Assembly: GCA_947623595.1 (NCBI GenBank)
Contig: CANQHC010000004.1
Span: forward strand, 1-64,000
Origin: an uncultured Clostridia bacterium
GTDB lineage: Bacteria; Bacillota; Clostridia; TANB77; CAG-508
Length of the DNA: 64,000 nucleotides
Reading direction: 5' to 3'
Shown here: piece by piece, positions 50,627 through 60,112 of the stretch
How positions within the stretch are numbered: the first letter of the stretch is position 1
Layout of the letters: each line of letters starts with the position of its first letter
Position numbers and translations under genes: made by a program
The notes under the pieces: model-generated
What the model saw: only the letters and a program-made list of their open reading frames with translations
Databases searched by the model: none
What the model was told of the DNA's origin: nothing

Positions 50627-52378
50627 GCTGAGAAAAAAATGATAAGTTTAAAAATAGATAATAAAGATGTAAAAGTGCCAGAAGGAACTACCATTTTAGA
50701 AGCTGCGAGAAAAGTCAACATAGATATTCCAACTCTTTGCTTTTTAAAAGAAATTAACGAAGTTGGTGATTGCAGAATGTGTATTACAGAAGTAGAAGGA
50801 AGGCGTGGATTTGCTACTTCATGTATACAAAAGGTAGAAGAAGGAATGGTAGTACATACAAATTCACCAGCAGTTATAGAAGCTAGAAAAATGATATTAG
50901 ATTTAATTTTATCAAATCATCATAGAGATTGTTTAACTTGTATTAGAAATGGAAGTTGTGAATTACAAGCATTAGCCACAAAGTTAAACATGACAGAAGT
51001 TCGTTATGATGGAGTAAAAAATGAACATGAAGTAGACGATTCTTCACCTTCAATTGTTCGTGATTTCAACAAATGTATTTTATGTAGAAGATGTGTTGCT
51101 ACTTGTAAAAATGTACAAAAAATAGGAGCAATTGCAAGTTGTGAAAGAGGTTTTGCTTCATGTGTATCAACAGTAGGAAACAATAGTTTAAATGATGTAA
51201 ACTGTACTTTCTGTGGGCAATGTATACAAAGCTGTCCAACAGGTGCATTACATGAAAAGGATTCAACTAAACAAGTATGGGAAAAATTAAAAGATCCAAA
51301 TAGTTATGTAGTAGTACAAACAGCACCAGCTGTTAGAGTAGCATTAGGAGAAGAATTTGGAATGCCAATAGGAACTAATGTAACTGGAAAAATGGTTACA
51401 GCATTAAAAAGATTAGGTTTTGATAAGGTATTTGATACCAATACTGGTGCAGACTTTACAATTATGGAAGAAGGAACAGAATTTTTAAAACGTTTAAAAG
51501 AAAAAGACAATTTACCAATGATTACTTCTTGTAGTCCAGGATGGGTAAAATATATAGAAATGAATTATCCAGAAAACTTACCACATCTATCTAGTTGTAA
51601 ATCTCCACATGAAATGTTTGGAGCAATTATAAAGACATATTATGCTGCAAAACAAAAAATAAATCCTGAAAAAATTTATGTAGTTTCAGTAATGCCATGT
51701 GTAGCTAAAAAGTTTGAAAGACAAAGAGATGAGATGAAAGAAAATGGATTATATGATGTGGATGCAGTAATTACAACTAGAGAATTAGCTCGTATGATAA
51801 AACAAGCTAATATTGAGTTTACTGAATTAAAAGATGATATATTTGATGATCCAATGGGAGAAGCAACAGGAGCAGGAGCAATATTTGGAGTAACTGGCGG
51901 AGTTATGGAAGCTGCATTAAGAAGTGTATATGAAATATCTACAGGAAAAGAATTAAAACAAATTAACTTTGAAGAAGTAAGAGGACAAGAAGGAATAAAA
52001 AGAGCTACTATAAAAATTGGAACAGAACAAGTAAAAGTAGTTGTAGCACATGGTTTAGGTAATGCACAAACAATAATGGAAGAAATTAAACAAGGAAAAG
52101 CAGATTATCAATTTGTAGAAATTATGGCATGTCCTGGTGGATGTATTATGGGTGGAGGACAACCGATAGTAAATTCAAAAACTCGTGCAACAGTTAATGT
52201 TCGTGAAAAAAGAGCAAAGGCTATGTACACAATTGATGAGAAAAGTAAAATTAGAAAATCTCATGAAAACCCAGCTTTAAAACAGATTTACAGGGAATTT
52301 TTGGGTGAACCAGGCGGACATTTAGCACATGAATTACTACATACTCATTATGAGCCAAGAAAAAAATATAATATATAA
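50624..52378 (+). CDS. hydA: [FeFe] hydrogenase catalytic subunit HydA
   Basis: The 584 residues hold an N-terminal [2Fe-2S] ferredoxin domain (CFLKEINEVGDCRMC), the His/Cys 4Fe4S site (HHRDCLTCIRNGSC), two 4Fe4S motifs (CILCRRCVATC, CTFCGQCIQSC) and the H-cluster motifs TSCSPGWVKY, MPCVAKKFE and ACPGGCIMGGG. A small-subunit-type tail (LAHELLHTHYEPR) ends it. It reduces protons to H2 with electrons from ferredoxin and NADH through HydBC. The HydEFG maturases are not in this window. Confidence 0.96.
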   Translation: MAEKKMISLKIDNKDVKVPEGTTILEAARKVNIDIPTLCFLKEINEVGDCRMCITEVEGRRGFATSCIQKVEEGMVVHTNSPAVIEARKMILDLILSNHHRDCLTCIRNGSCELQALATKLNMTEVRYDGVKNEHEVDDSSPSIVRDFNKCILCRRCVATCKNVQKIGAIASCERGFASCVSTVGNNSLNDVNCTFCGQCIQSCPTGALHEKDSTKQVWEKLKDPNSYVVVQTAPAVRVALGEEFGMPIGTNVTGKMVTALKRLGFDKVFDTNTGADFTIMEEGTEFLKRLKEKDNLPMITSCSPGWVKYIEMNYPENLPHLSSCKSPHEMFGAIIKTYYAAKQKINPEKIYVVSVMPCVAKKFERQRDEMKENGLYDVDAVITTRELARMIKQANIEFTELKDDIFDDPMGEATGAGAIFGVTGGVMEAALRSVYEISTGKELKQINFEEVRGQEGIKRATIKIGTEQVKVVVAHGLGNAQTIMEEIKQGKADYQFVEIMACPGGCIMGGGQPIVNSKTRATVNVREKRAKAMYTIDEKSKIRKSHENPALKQIYREFLGEPGGHLAHELLHTHYEPRKKYNI

Positions 52379-52479
52379 GTTGTCTAGTAAAAAAAGTCGA
52401 AAAAAACTAAAAACTTGTTTACAAAATTCTACAAAAATTAAAAACTAAAAGTATTATAATAACAAAGAAAGGAAAGTTT

Positions 52480-53385
52480 ATGGCAAATTTTAAATCTGGA
52501 TTTGTGGCAATTGTAGGAAGAACTAATGTTGGAAAATCAAGCATATTAAATGATATAGCTGGGCAAAAGGTAGCAGTAGTAGTAAACAAGCCACAAACCA
52601 CAAGAACTACAATTAAAGCTATCGTAAATAGAGAAAATTCTCAAATTATTTTTATTGATACACCAGGTATTCACAAACCAAAATCAAAACTTGGTACTAC
52701 AATGAATGATACAGCATGGAGTAGCATTCCAGATGCGGATGTTGTATTATTTGTTGTAGAAGCTACATCTGATGGCATTGGAAAGGGAGACCAAATGATT
52801 TTGGACAAAATTAAAGAATCTAATGTAGCAACAATTTTAATCATTAATAAAATTGATTTAGTAACTAAAGAGCAAATATTTAACCTGATAGAAACATTTA
52901 AAGATGAGTATCATTTTAAAGCAATTATACCAATTTCAGCTTTAAAACAACCTGATGTAGAAATTATTTTAGAGGAAATAGAAAAGAACTTAAAAGAAGG
53001 TCCTGCATATTATGATACAGAGGAGTATACAGATCAAACATTAAGGGATATCGCCTCAGAAATTATTCGAGAAAAAGCCCTAAAGCTTTTACAAGAAGAA
53101 GTACCACATGGTATTTTTGTAGAAATTCAAAAGATGAAGAAAGGAAAAACAAGAGAAAATACGCCAATTTTTAATATAGAAGCAACTATTTATTGTGTTA
53201 AGGAATCTCATAAAGGCATCATCATAGGAAAGCAAGGCAGAATGCTTAAGAAAATAGGAACTTACGCAAGAGAAGATTTAGAAAAAGAGTTGCAAGAAAA
53301 AGTAAATTTAAAATTATGGGTAAAAGTAAAAGAAGACTGGATTAATAACGAACAATTTGTTAAAAAATTTAAAACAACAGATTAA
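52480..53385 (+). CDS. era: Ribosome-associated GTPase Era
   Basis: The 301 residues contain the G domain (GRTNVGKSSILND, DTPGIHKPKS, NKIDLV) and a C-terminal KH domain (GIIIGKQGRMLKKIG) that binds the 3' end of 16S rRNA. AGAAAGGAAAG precedes the start. era, the yqzL-like gene and recO keep the order seen in Bacillus. Confidence 0.96.
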   Translation: MANFKSGFVAIVGRTNVGKSSILNDIAGQKVAVVVNKPQTTRTTIKAIVNRENSQIIFIDTPGIHKPKSKLGTTMNDTAWSSIPDADVVLFVVEATSDGIGKGDQMILDKIKESNVATILIINKIDLVTKEQIFNLIETFKDEYHFKAIIPISALKQPDVEIILEEIEKNLKEGPAYYDTEEYTDQTLRDIASEIIREKALKLLQEEVPHGIFVEIQKMKKGKTRENTPIFNIEATIYCVKESHKGIIIGKQGRMLKKIGTYAREDLEKELQEKVNLKLWVKVKEDWINNEQFVKKFKTTD

Positions 53386-53541
53386 AAATAAAAGTAGTTA
53401 CAAAAGTAGTATGAAATCCAAATACAAAAGAAGAGAAAATTTAATTGGCAAATTATGTTAGTGTAAAACAAGTATAAAAAAGCAAAAAAAGCAAAAGCTA
53501 ACAAAAGAAGAAAATCTTCTAGAATAGGAGTTGATAAATAC

Positions 53542-53730
53542 ATGATGGAAAAGCAAATCAAAGATTTGGCATGGAATACTTTTAAACAAACAGGAAATAT
53601 AAATACTTTTATGGAATTAATGCAAGTAGAAAATATAACTAAAAATAAGATGGAAAATAAACTAGGAAATATAGAGGACACACAATATGGGAATTATCAA
53701 AACGAAAGGGATTATCCTATCGGAAAATAA
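53542..53730 (+). CDS. YqzL-like small protein
   Basis: The 62 residues begin MMEKQIKDLAWNTFKQTGNINTFMEL, which matches the short YqzL family (xxDLTWKxFxxTGNIDxY). It extends longer than usual and overlaps the recO start by 44 nt. AGGAG precedes it by 11 nt, and an AGAAGA/TCTTCT hairpin lies just upstream. Its position between era and recO supports the call. Function is unknown. Confidence 0.75.
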   Translation: MMEKQIKDLAWNTFKQTGNINTFMELMQVENITKNKMENKLGNIEDTQYGNYQNERDYPIGK

Positions 53731-54412
53731 CATGAATGATTTTGACAAAATGGTAACTATACTTACTCCCAATGGTAAAATTGGGTGTGCTGCCAAAGGG
53801 GCTAGAAAACCTAAAAGCCTTTTAATGGCAGGCACTCAATTTTTGTGCTTTGGAGAATACTTAATTTATCAAAGTGCAAGTACTTATCATATTAATTCTT
53901 GCGAAACTATTGAAATTTTTTATCCAATTAGAACAGACTTAGATAAGTTAAAATATGCGGTTCACATTACTAAAATAATTAATGATGTAACAGATGAGAA
54001 TCAAAATACTTATAAAATTTTGCAATTATACTTAAATACTTTATACATGATTTCACAAACAGATCAAAACCTAGACTTCATAATTTCTGTTTTTAAAATA
54101 AGATTACTATGTTTATTAGGTTTTACACCAAAAATAAAAGGTTGTACTAGTTGCAATTCTCAGGAAAATTTATGCTATTTTAGTTTAAAAGATAATGGTT
54201 TAAAATGTGAAAATTGTGGAAGAATAGATAAAGGCGCTATACAGATTTCAAATTCAACAATGACAGCAATAAGATATATTATATTGGCAGATGCAAAAAA
54301 AATATTTTCCTTCCAAATTTCGGATGAAAACTTGCAAGAATTAAATTTAGTAAGCAAATTATATTTTAATGAAAAATTAGAAAAAGAATATAAGCTAGAA
54401 AGTATATATTAA
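53687..54412 (+). CDS. recO: DNA repair protein RecO
   Basis: The 241 residues have an N-terminal OB fold (KTKGIILSENNMNDFDKMVTILTPNGKIGCAAKGARKPKS) and a zinc site CTSCNSQENLCYF...CENCG. RecO loads RecA with RecFR on gapped DNA. It overlaps the yqzL-like gene. Confidence 0.93.
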   Translation: MGIIKTKGIILSENNMNDFDKMVTILTPNGKIGCAAKGARKPKSLLMAGTQFLCFGEYLIYQSASTYHINSCETIEIFYPIRTDLDKLKYAVHITKIINDVTDENQNTYKILQLYLNTLYMISQTDQNLDFIISVFKIRLLCLLGFTPKIKGCTSCNSQENLCYFSLKDNGLKCENCGRIDKGAIQISNSTMTAIRYIILADAKKIFSFQISDENLQELNLVSKLYFNEKLEKEYKLESIY

Positions 54413-54472
54413 CCAAAAAAAATTATGTAAATAAAACGCAAAAAAGCCTGAAATAACAGCAAAAATATCGAA

Positions 54473-54501
54473 TTGACAACTGGGACTTGATAATATATAA
54501 T
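54473..54501 (+). promoter_or_regulatory. Consensus promoter of the SDR-lactonase-GT2-PHP cluster
   Basis: TTGACA (54473-54478) and TATAAT (54496-54501) with a 17-bp spacer lie just upstream of the SDR gene, giving a leader of only about 10 nt. Confidence 0.8.
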
Positions 54502-54516
54502 ATAAAGGGTGATTAA

Positions 54517-55263
54517 ATGGAAAGAACAGATATTGTTGTAATAACAGGTGGAGCAGGAAATATTGCTAGAGCAACCATAAAAAAATATTTAGATAATGGA
54601 TGCATTGTAATTGCAACAGATTTAAAAGAAAAAAACGAAAAAGATGAATTTTTGAATAATCCAAATTATGAATATTATAAATGTGATGTAACAGATGTAA
54701 AAAGTATAACAAATCTAAAAGAACAAATAGAAAAAAAATACGGCAAAATAACTCATTTAATTAGTATGGCTGGAGATGCAATAGGTACAGACATAAAAGG
54801 AATAGAATATGTTACTATAGAAGACATAGACAAAACCATAAAATTAAACCTTTCAAGCCATATATATATTACAACAATTTTGCTACCATTATTAAAAAAT
54901 GAAACTGAAACAGATAATAAAACGATAACATATGTCTCATCTATTAATGCTTTAAGAGCTTATGATGTTCCAGTATATAGTGCAGCAAAATCAGCTCTAT
55001 ATGGTTTATGTAATGGAATGTTAATAGATATGGGAAAATTAAATATAAGAGTTAACACAATTTCACCAGGAACTATATTAAAACCACATGAAGTGGCAGA
55101 AAATGAGCGCACAAATGGTGAATATGCCAAAGGAAGGCCAAAAACAAAACATAAAGATTTTGCAATCAATGAAGACATAGCAGATGCACTTTATAGCATA
55201 ACTCATGTTATGAAAAGAATGGTTGGTCAAAATGTAGTAATAGATGCAGGTCAAATGGCATGA
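54517..55263 (+). CDS. Short-chain dehydrogenase/reductase
   Basis: The 248-residue Rossmann enzyme has the NAD(P) loop TGGAGNIARA, Asp in ATDLKE after strand 2 (suggesting NAD preference), and the catalytic Ser...Tyr-x3-Lys in VSSINALRAYDVPVYSAAKSA. The substrate is unknown; the next gene encodes a lactonase, so oxidation of a sugar to a lactone is plausible. AAAGGGTGATT precedes the start. Confidence 0.85.
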   Translation: MERTDIVVITGGAGNIARATIKKYLDNGCIVIATDLKEKNEKDEFLNNPNYEYYKCDVTDVKSITNLKEQIEKKYGKITHLISMAGDAIGTDIKGIEYVTIEDIDKTIKLNLSSHIYITTILLPLLKNETETDNKTITYVSSINALRAYDVPVYSAAKSALYGLCNGMLIDMGKLNIRVNTISPGTILKPHEVAENERTNGEYAKGRPKTKHKDFAINEDIADALYSITHVMKRMVGQNVVIDAGQMA

Positions 55264-56222
55264 TAGAAGAAATTTATATAGGAAATTATTCAAATAATAT
55301 AAAAATCTGTGAATTTGAAGATGGAAAATTAAAAATAGTTAGTCAATCCGAATTTATAGAAAATCCGTCTTATTTACACATAAATAATGATATTCTATAT
55401 GCTGTTTCAGAAACAAAAAAAGGTAGTATTAGTTCATTTAAAATTGGCAATAACTCACTTATAAATACAAGTGAAAAAATAATAATGCAATCTTTGCCAT
55501 GTTATATAACTACAAATGAAGCAAGAAGCAGTTTACTAGTAGCAAATTATGAAAGTGGCTCTTTAATAATGTATAATTTAGAGCCCAATGGCAATATAGG
55601 TTCAAAAAAATATTATAAAAGTTATAACAATGCAAATATGCATTTTGCTGAATTTGTAGGCGATAATATATATGGTATAGATTTAGGCAATGATAATATT
55701 TATATTTATGACATTAACATGGAACTATTATCAACTATAAAATTTGAACCAAAATCTGCACCAAGGCATTTAGTAATGTCAAAAGATAAAAAAACAATAT
55801 ATGTAGTAACGGAATTATCAAATCAGATATATGTTTTTGAAAAAAATAAAAATGAATTTAAAAATGTACAAAAAATTTCAACTTTAGAAAATGAAAGCAT
55901 AAAATCATATGCAGGAGCAATAAAAATTAGCAAGAATAATAAAAATGTTTATGTTACAAACAGAGGGCATGATAGTATTTCTGTATTTGCAGTGGATAAT
56001 GGCAAATTAGAATTAATTCAGAATATATCTACATATGGTAACTTCCCGAGAGATATAATGCTAAATGAAAACGAAAAATTTTTATTAGTAGCAAACCAAA
56101 AGTCAAATAACATAGTAGTATATGAGAGAAACTTAAATTCAGGTAAACTATCAAGAATAAAAAATGCAGATGTAATAATGGACAAGCCATCATGTATAGT
56201 AAGCAGAAAGGCTGAGGTCTAA
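55260..56222 (+). CDS. Seven-bladed beta-propeller lactonase
   Basis: The 320 residues resemble the YkgB/6-phosphogluconolactonase-like propeller family. Repeated blades carry the family wording: APRHLVMSKDKKTIYVVTELSNQIYVFE, NKNVYVTNRGHDSISVFAV and FPRDIMLNENEKFLLVANQ. The ATG overlaps the SDR stop (ATGA), so the two genes are translationally coupled and likely act in sequence. Substrate is not known. Confidence 0.85.
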   Translation: MIEEIYIGNYSNNIKICEFEDGKLKIVSQSEFIENPSYLHINNDILYAVSETKKGSISSFKIGNNSLINTSEKIIMQSLPCYITTNEARSSLLVANYESGSLIMYNLEPNGNIGSKKYYKSYNNANMHFAEFVGDNIYGIDLGNDNIYIYDINMELLSTIKFEPKSAPRHLVMSKDKKTIYVVTELSNQIYVFEKNKNEFKNVQKISTLENESIKSYAGAIKISKNNKNVYVTNRGHDSISVFAVDNGKLELIQNISTYGNFPRDIMLNENEKFLLVANQKSNNIVVYERNLNSGKLSRIKNADVIMDKPSCIVSRKAEV

Positions 56223-56238
56223 GAAAGGAATAATAAAG

Positions 56239-57294
56239 ATGAAGCATAAAATAAGTATAATAATTCCAGTTTATAATGCAGAAAAATATTTAGACGAATG
56301 TATAAATTCTATAATAAATCAAACAATAGGGTTTGAAAATATTCAAATAGTATTAGTTAATGATGGTTCAAAAGATAAAAGCGGTTTAATAATAGATAAA
56401 TATTGTGAAAAATACGAAAACATTATAGGAATACACTTAGATAAATCACATTCATTAGGTGGTTTTGCAAGAAATACAGGTGTTGAAAAAGCAGATGGAG
56501 AATATCTAATGTTTGTTGATTCAGATGATTATATTGATCAAAATGCTTGCAAAGCAATGTATGATGCAGTAACAAGCAATAATGCAGATATAGTAACAGC
56601 AAATTATAAATGTATGGATGAAGATGGAAAAATATGGGCAAAAGCCATGTTTGATCAAGCCAAATATAAATCATGCGAATTAAAAGAGGCAAGTCAAAAA
56701 TTCTTTTATTTGTATTGCCCATCAGCATGTATGAAAATATTTAGTAACAAACTAATAAAAGAAAACCAAATAAAATTCTTAGAGGGAGTACCTGCTGAAG
56801 ATGCTTATTTTTCTTGTAGTGCCTTATTAAAAAGCAAGAAAGTTTGTTACTTGCAAGATGTAATTTATTACTATAGAAGAAGAAATACAGGAGATGTTTC
56901 TACATCATGGATGAGAAATAAAAAGTATTTTGTAGATGTAAATTATGCTTTTAAAGAAATATATAAATTATTTGAAAATGCTGGAAAGATAGATTTTTAT
57001 AAATATTATTATGCTAAAAACTTAATCTCATTAACATATAAATTCATCGATTCAAAACTAATCACACATGAAGAGAGAATTGAATTAATGGATGAATTAT
57101 ATTGGTTCTTTGAGCAAAGAAGAACTTTAAATATAGTATTAGCACAACAATCTATAGAAATTTTAATTGATTATATAATAGACAAAAAATATGAAGAAGC
57201 AATTAAGGCTTGTATAATAATTGCAGAACTTAGAACCTTTATGACAGAGGTACAAAAAGAAATGACATCCAAACCACAAAAAATTGTTTTGTAA
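56239..57294 (+). CDS. Family 2 glycosyltransferase
   Basis: The 351 residues hold a GT-A fold: ISIIIPVYNAEKYLDECINSI at the N-terminus, NDGSKD and the DxD-type FVDSDDYID. No membrane helix is seen; it probably transfers a sugar to an envelope or soluble acceptor. AAGAAAGGAA precedes the start. Downstream Tyr-rich helices (YYYRRRNTGDVS) are as in polysaccharide transferases. Confidence 0.85.
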   Translation: MKHKISIIIPVYNAEKYLDECINSIINQTIGFENIQIVLVNDGSKDKSGLIIDKYCEKYENIIGIHLDKSHSLGGFARNTGVEKADGEYLMFVDSDDYIDQNACKAMYDAVTSNNADIVTANYKCMDEDGKIWAKAMFDQAKYKSCELKEASQKFFYLYCPSACMKIFSNKLIKENQIKFLEGVPAEDAYFSCSALLKSKKVCYLQDVIYYYRRRNTGDVSTSWMRNKKYFVDVNYAFKEIYKLFENAGKIDFYKYYYAKNLISLTYKFIDSKLITHEERIELMDELYWFFEQRRTLNIVLAQQSIEILIDYIIDKKYEEAIKACIIIAELRTFMTEVQKEMTSKPQKIVL

Positions 57295-57306
57295 AGGAGT
57301 ACCTTT

Positions 57307-58179
57307 ATGATAGATTTACATTGTCATTCTATTTTTTCAGATGGAGAACATTCACCTGCAGAACTCTTAAAAAAAGCAGAAAATTTAGGTTTAACATATT
57401 TCTCAATTACAGATCACAATAATTGCTTTGCTTATGAAAACATTGACCAAACTGTATTTAGCGGAAGATTGATACCAGGTGTTGAGATAGTAACATCATT
57501 TGAAACACATATTATAGAAGTCCTAGGATATGGAATTGATATAAAAAAAATAAATGAATGGGTTGTAAAAAATAAGAATAAAGAGCTTGAATTTGCAAAA
57601 ACAATATATCCTAAATTAACTCAAATATTTGATAAAGAAAAAATAAAATATACTAAAAATGTTAATTATGAAGAAATTGTTAAGGATGATGATCCAACAG
57701 GAAAAATCAAGCAATATATATACAATGACCTTCTAAAATATGAAGAAAATCAAAATATTATTAAAGAAGACATATTATTGACATATGCTAATTTTAATAA
57801 AAAAGGGTTAAATAATCCAAACAGTAATTTCTTTATTAGTGAGTATATTAGGTTTCCTAGCATAAATGAAACTATAGATTTAATACATAAAAGTGGAGGC
57901 CTAAGCTTTATTGCACACATATATCAATACAATGTAGAAAATCATATAGATTTCTTAGAAAAAATAAGGAATCAAGTTAATTTAGATGGTATTGAAACAT
58001 ATCATAGCTCATTTTCTAAAGAGCAAACAAAGCAGATAAACGATTATGCTGATAAAAATAATTTATATAAAAGTGGAGGTAGCGATTATCACGGCAAATT
58101 AAAGCCAGGAATTAAATTAGGCTTAAACTTGGAAATTGAAGATGAAATTATTACTCCATGGATTAATAAAATTAAATAA
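57307..58179 (+). CDS. PHP-domain phosphoesterase
   Basis: The 290 residues carry the metal motifs of the PHP superfamily: DLHCHSIFSDGEHSP, ITDHNN, GVEI, FIAHIY and GGSDYHGK. Such proteins hydrolyse nucleotide or sugar phosphates. The SD AAAGG (57293-57297) can pair with CCTTT (57302-57306), placing a tiny hairpin right at the start. It is the last gene of the four-gene cluster. Confidence 0.85.
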   Translation: MIDLHCHSIFSDGEHSPAELLKKAENLGLTYFSITDHNNCFAYENIDQTVFSGRLIPGVEIVTSFETHIIEVLGYGIDIKKINEWVVKNKNKELEFAKTIYPKLTQIFDKEKIKYTKNVNYEEIVKDDDPTGKIKQYIYNDLLKYEENQNIIKEDILLTYANFNKKGLNNPNSNFFISEYIRFPSINETIDLIHKSGGLSFIAHIYQYNVENHIDFLEKIRNQVNLDGIETYHSSFSKEQTKQINDYADKNNLYKSGGSDYHGKLKPGIKLGLNLEIEDEIITPWINKIK

Positions 58180-58203
58180 AAACATAAGAGGTAATGAGGA
58201 AAA

Positions 58204-58764
58204 ATGTATTTAATAGTAGGATTAGGAAACCCAGAGCCTGAATATAGCAGAACTAGGCATAACATGGGGTTTGACGTAATTAACAAAATTAGTGAAGAAC
58301 AAGAGATAGAATTATCAAGAACAAAATTTAATGGAATATATGGTAGCGGTATCATAGAAGAACAAAAAGTAATTTTAGTAAAACCACAAACATTTATGAA
58401 TTTAAGTGGACAATGTATAAAACCCTTTATTGATTTTTATAAAATTCCAGTAGAAAATGTTTTAGTTATTTATGATGACATGGATGTAGATATTGGAACT
58501 ATAAAGATTAGAAAAAAAGGAGGTCCAGGTACTCATAATGGAGCAAAATCAGTTGTTCATGAATTAGTTTCTGAAGATTTTCCAAGAATTAGAGTTGGAA
58601 TTGGCAGACCAACATCTGAATATGAAGCAATTGATTATGTAATAGGTCCGCTAGAAGACGAAACTTATGAACAATTAAAAAAAGGAATTGAAAAAGCAGC
58701 AATTGCTACAATTGAGTATTTGAAAAATGGAATTGACTCAGCAATGAATAAATACAATAAATAA
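58204..58764 (+). CDS. pth: Peptidyl-tRNA hydrolase
   Basis: The 186-residue enzyme rescues peptidyl-tRNAs. LGNPEPEYSRTRHNMGFDVI holds the catalytic His, and YDDMDVDIG and GGPGTHNGAKSV the remaining active-site residues. Length is normal. GAGGTAATGAGG precedes the start. Confidence 0.95.
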   Translation: MYLIVGLGNPEPEYSRTRHNMGFDVINKISEEQEIELSRTKFNGIYGSGIIEEQKVILVKPQTFMNLSGQCIKPFIDFYKIPVENVLVIYDDMDVDIGTIKIRKKGGPGTHNGAKSVVHELVSEDFPRIRVGIGRPTSEYEAIDYVIGPLEDETYEQLKKGIEKAAIATIEYLKNGIDSAMNKYNK

Positions 58765-58811
58765 TTAGAAAGCTAAAGATGACGAGATTGAAATGTAGAA
58801 AGGACCATATA

Positions 58812-60014
58812 ATGCAAGAAATTATCATCAAACAGGATAAAGAAAACAACAAGATAGTCACCTTAATAGAAAATGGAAATCTAGTAGAAAAGTATGAAGA
58901 AAGAGTAAACCAAGAAAGACTAGAGGGAAATATTTATTTAGGAAAAGTGGAAAATGTATTAGTAGGTATGCAAGCAGCATTTGTAAATATTGGAATGGAA
59001 AAAAATACATTTATTCATCTTAAAGATATTATCCCTAAAATTAGTAATGAAACAGGTAATAAGAATGAAGAATTAAGTAAATATGATATAAAAAATTATA
59101 TACATCCTGGAATGCCAATTTTAGTGCAAGTAAAAAGAGACAGTACAAATAAAAAAGGTGCAAGAGTTTCTACTCATGTTAGCTTACCAGGAAGGTTTGT
59201 TGTTCTTATGCCTAAAACTGAGTTTGTTACAATTTCTAAAAAAATAGAAAAAGAATCTGAAAGAGAAAGACTTCTTGAAATAGCAAAACAAAATTTACCT
59301 AAAAATTATGGAGTAATAATAAGAACTTCAGCACAAGGAAAAAGTACAGATTTAATAAAACAAGATATCCAAAGAGTTATAAATCAATATCAAACAATGA
59401 TAAAAAAGGTAGAAGAAATAAATAAAAGTTCTAAATTTGAGCCTGTTTTATTACATAAAAATGATGGCATTATTGGAAAAATCTTAACAGATGTCGTAGA
59501 TCAAAATCTAAATAGAATTATTACTAACAATACTGAAGTACATGAATATGTAAAACAATTTTTACAAGATACAGGGTTACAAGAAAAAATTAAATTAGAA
59601 TTAAAAAATGAAGATGTATTACAATTATATGGTATTGAAAAACAACTAGAAAAGGCTGTAAATCGTAAAATATGGTTGAAATGTGGAGGTTTCATAACAA
59701 TAGACAAAACTGAAGCTTTAACTGCTATTGATGTAAATTCTGGTAAATATGTTGGAACAAAAAGCTTAGAGCAAACCGTATTTACAGTTAATAAAGAGGC
59801 AAGCATTGAAATCGCTAAACAATTACGCTTACGTGATATAGGTGGAATAATTATAATAGATTATATAGACATGGAAAAAGAAGAAACTAAGCAAAAAATT
59901 TTAGAAACATTAGAAGAAGCACTAAAAAAAGATAGGTCAAAAACTCAAATAATTGGGTTTACTCCATTAGATTTGTTAGAAATGACTAGAAAGCACATGT
60001 GTAGTAATGATTAG
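58812..60014 (+). CDS. rng: RNase G/E family ribonuclease, short form
   Basis: The 400 residues start at 58812 after AGAAAGGACC. The S1 domain (about residues 35-115) and DNase I-like catalytic part are present, with metal-binding aspartates in TAIDVNSGKYVG and IIIIDYIDME. The protein stops at EMTRKHMCSND, just where the zinc-link CPxC and small domain would begin, so the dimer-of-dimers interface is missing. The stop codon lies in the first copy of a 30-bp tandem repeat. Confidence 0.88.
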   Translation: MQEIIIKQDKENNKIVTLIENGNLVEKYEERVNQERLEGNIYLGKVENVLVGMQAAFVNIGMEKNTFIHLKDIIPKISNETGNKNEELSKYDIKNYIHPGMPILVQVKRDSTNKKGARVSTHVSLPGRFVVLMPKTEFVTISKKIEKESERERLLEIAKQNLPKNYGVIIRTSAQGKSTDLIKQDIQRVINQYQTMIKKVEEINKSSKFEPVLLHKNDGIIGKILTDVVDQNLNRIITNNTEVHEYVKQFLQDTGLQEKIKLELKNEDVLQLYGIEKQLEKAVNRKIWLKCGGFITIDKTEALTAIDVNSGKYVGTKSLEQTVFTVNKEASIEIAKQLRLRDIGGIIIIDYIDMEKEETKQKILETLEEALKKDRSKTQIIGFTPLDLLEMTRKHMCSND

Positions 60015-60094
60015 TATAGAAGTATTAATATAAGTAATGATTAGTATAAGAAGTATTAATATAAGTGGTGATTAGTATAGAAGTATTAATATAA
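60004..60094 (+). repeat. Three tandem 30-31-bp repeats at the end of rng
   Basis: Copies 60004-60033, 60034-60064 and 60065-60094 are nearly identical, differing by a single-base insertion and two substitutions. Copy 1 contains the rng stop codon. Confidence 0.9.
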
Positions 60095-60112
60095 GTGGGA
60101 GAGTAGCATTTC

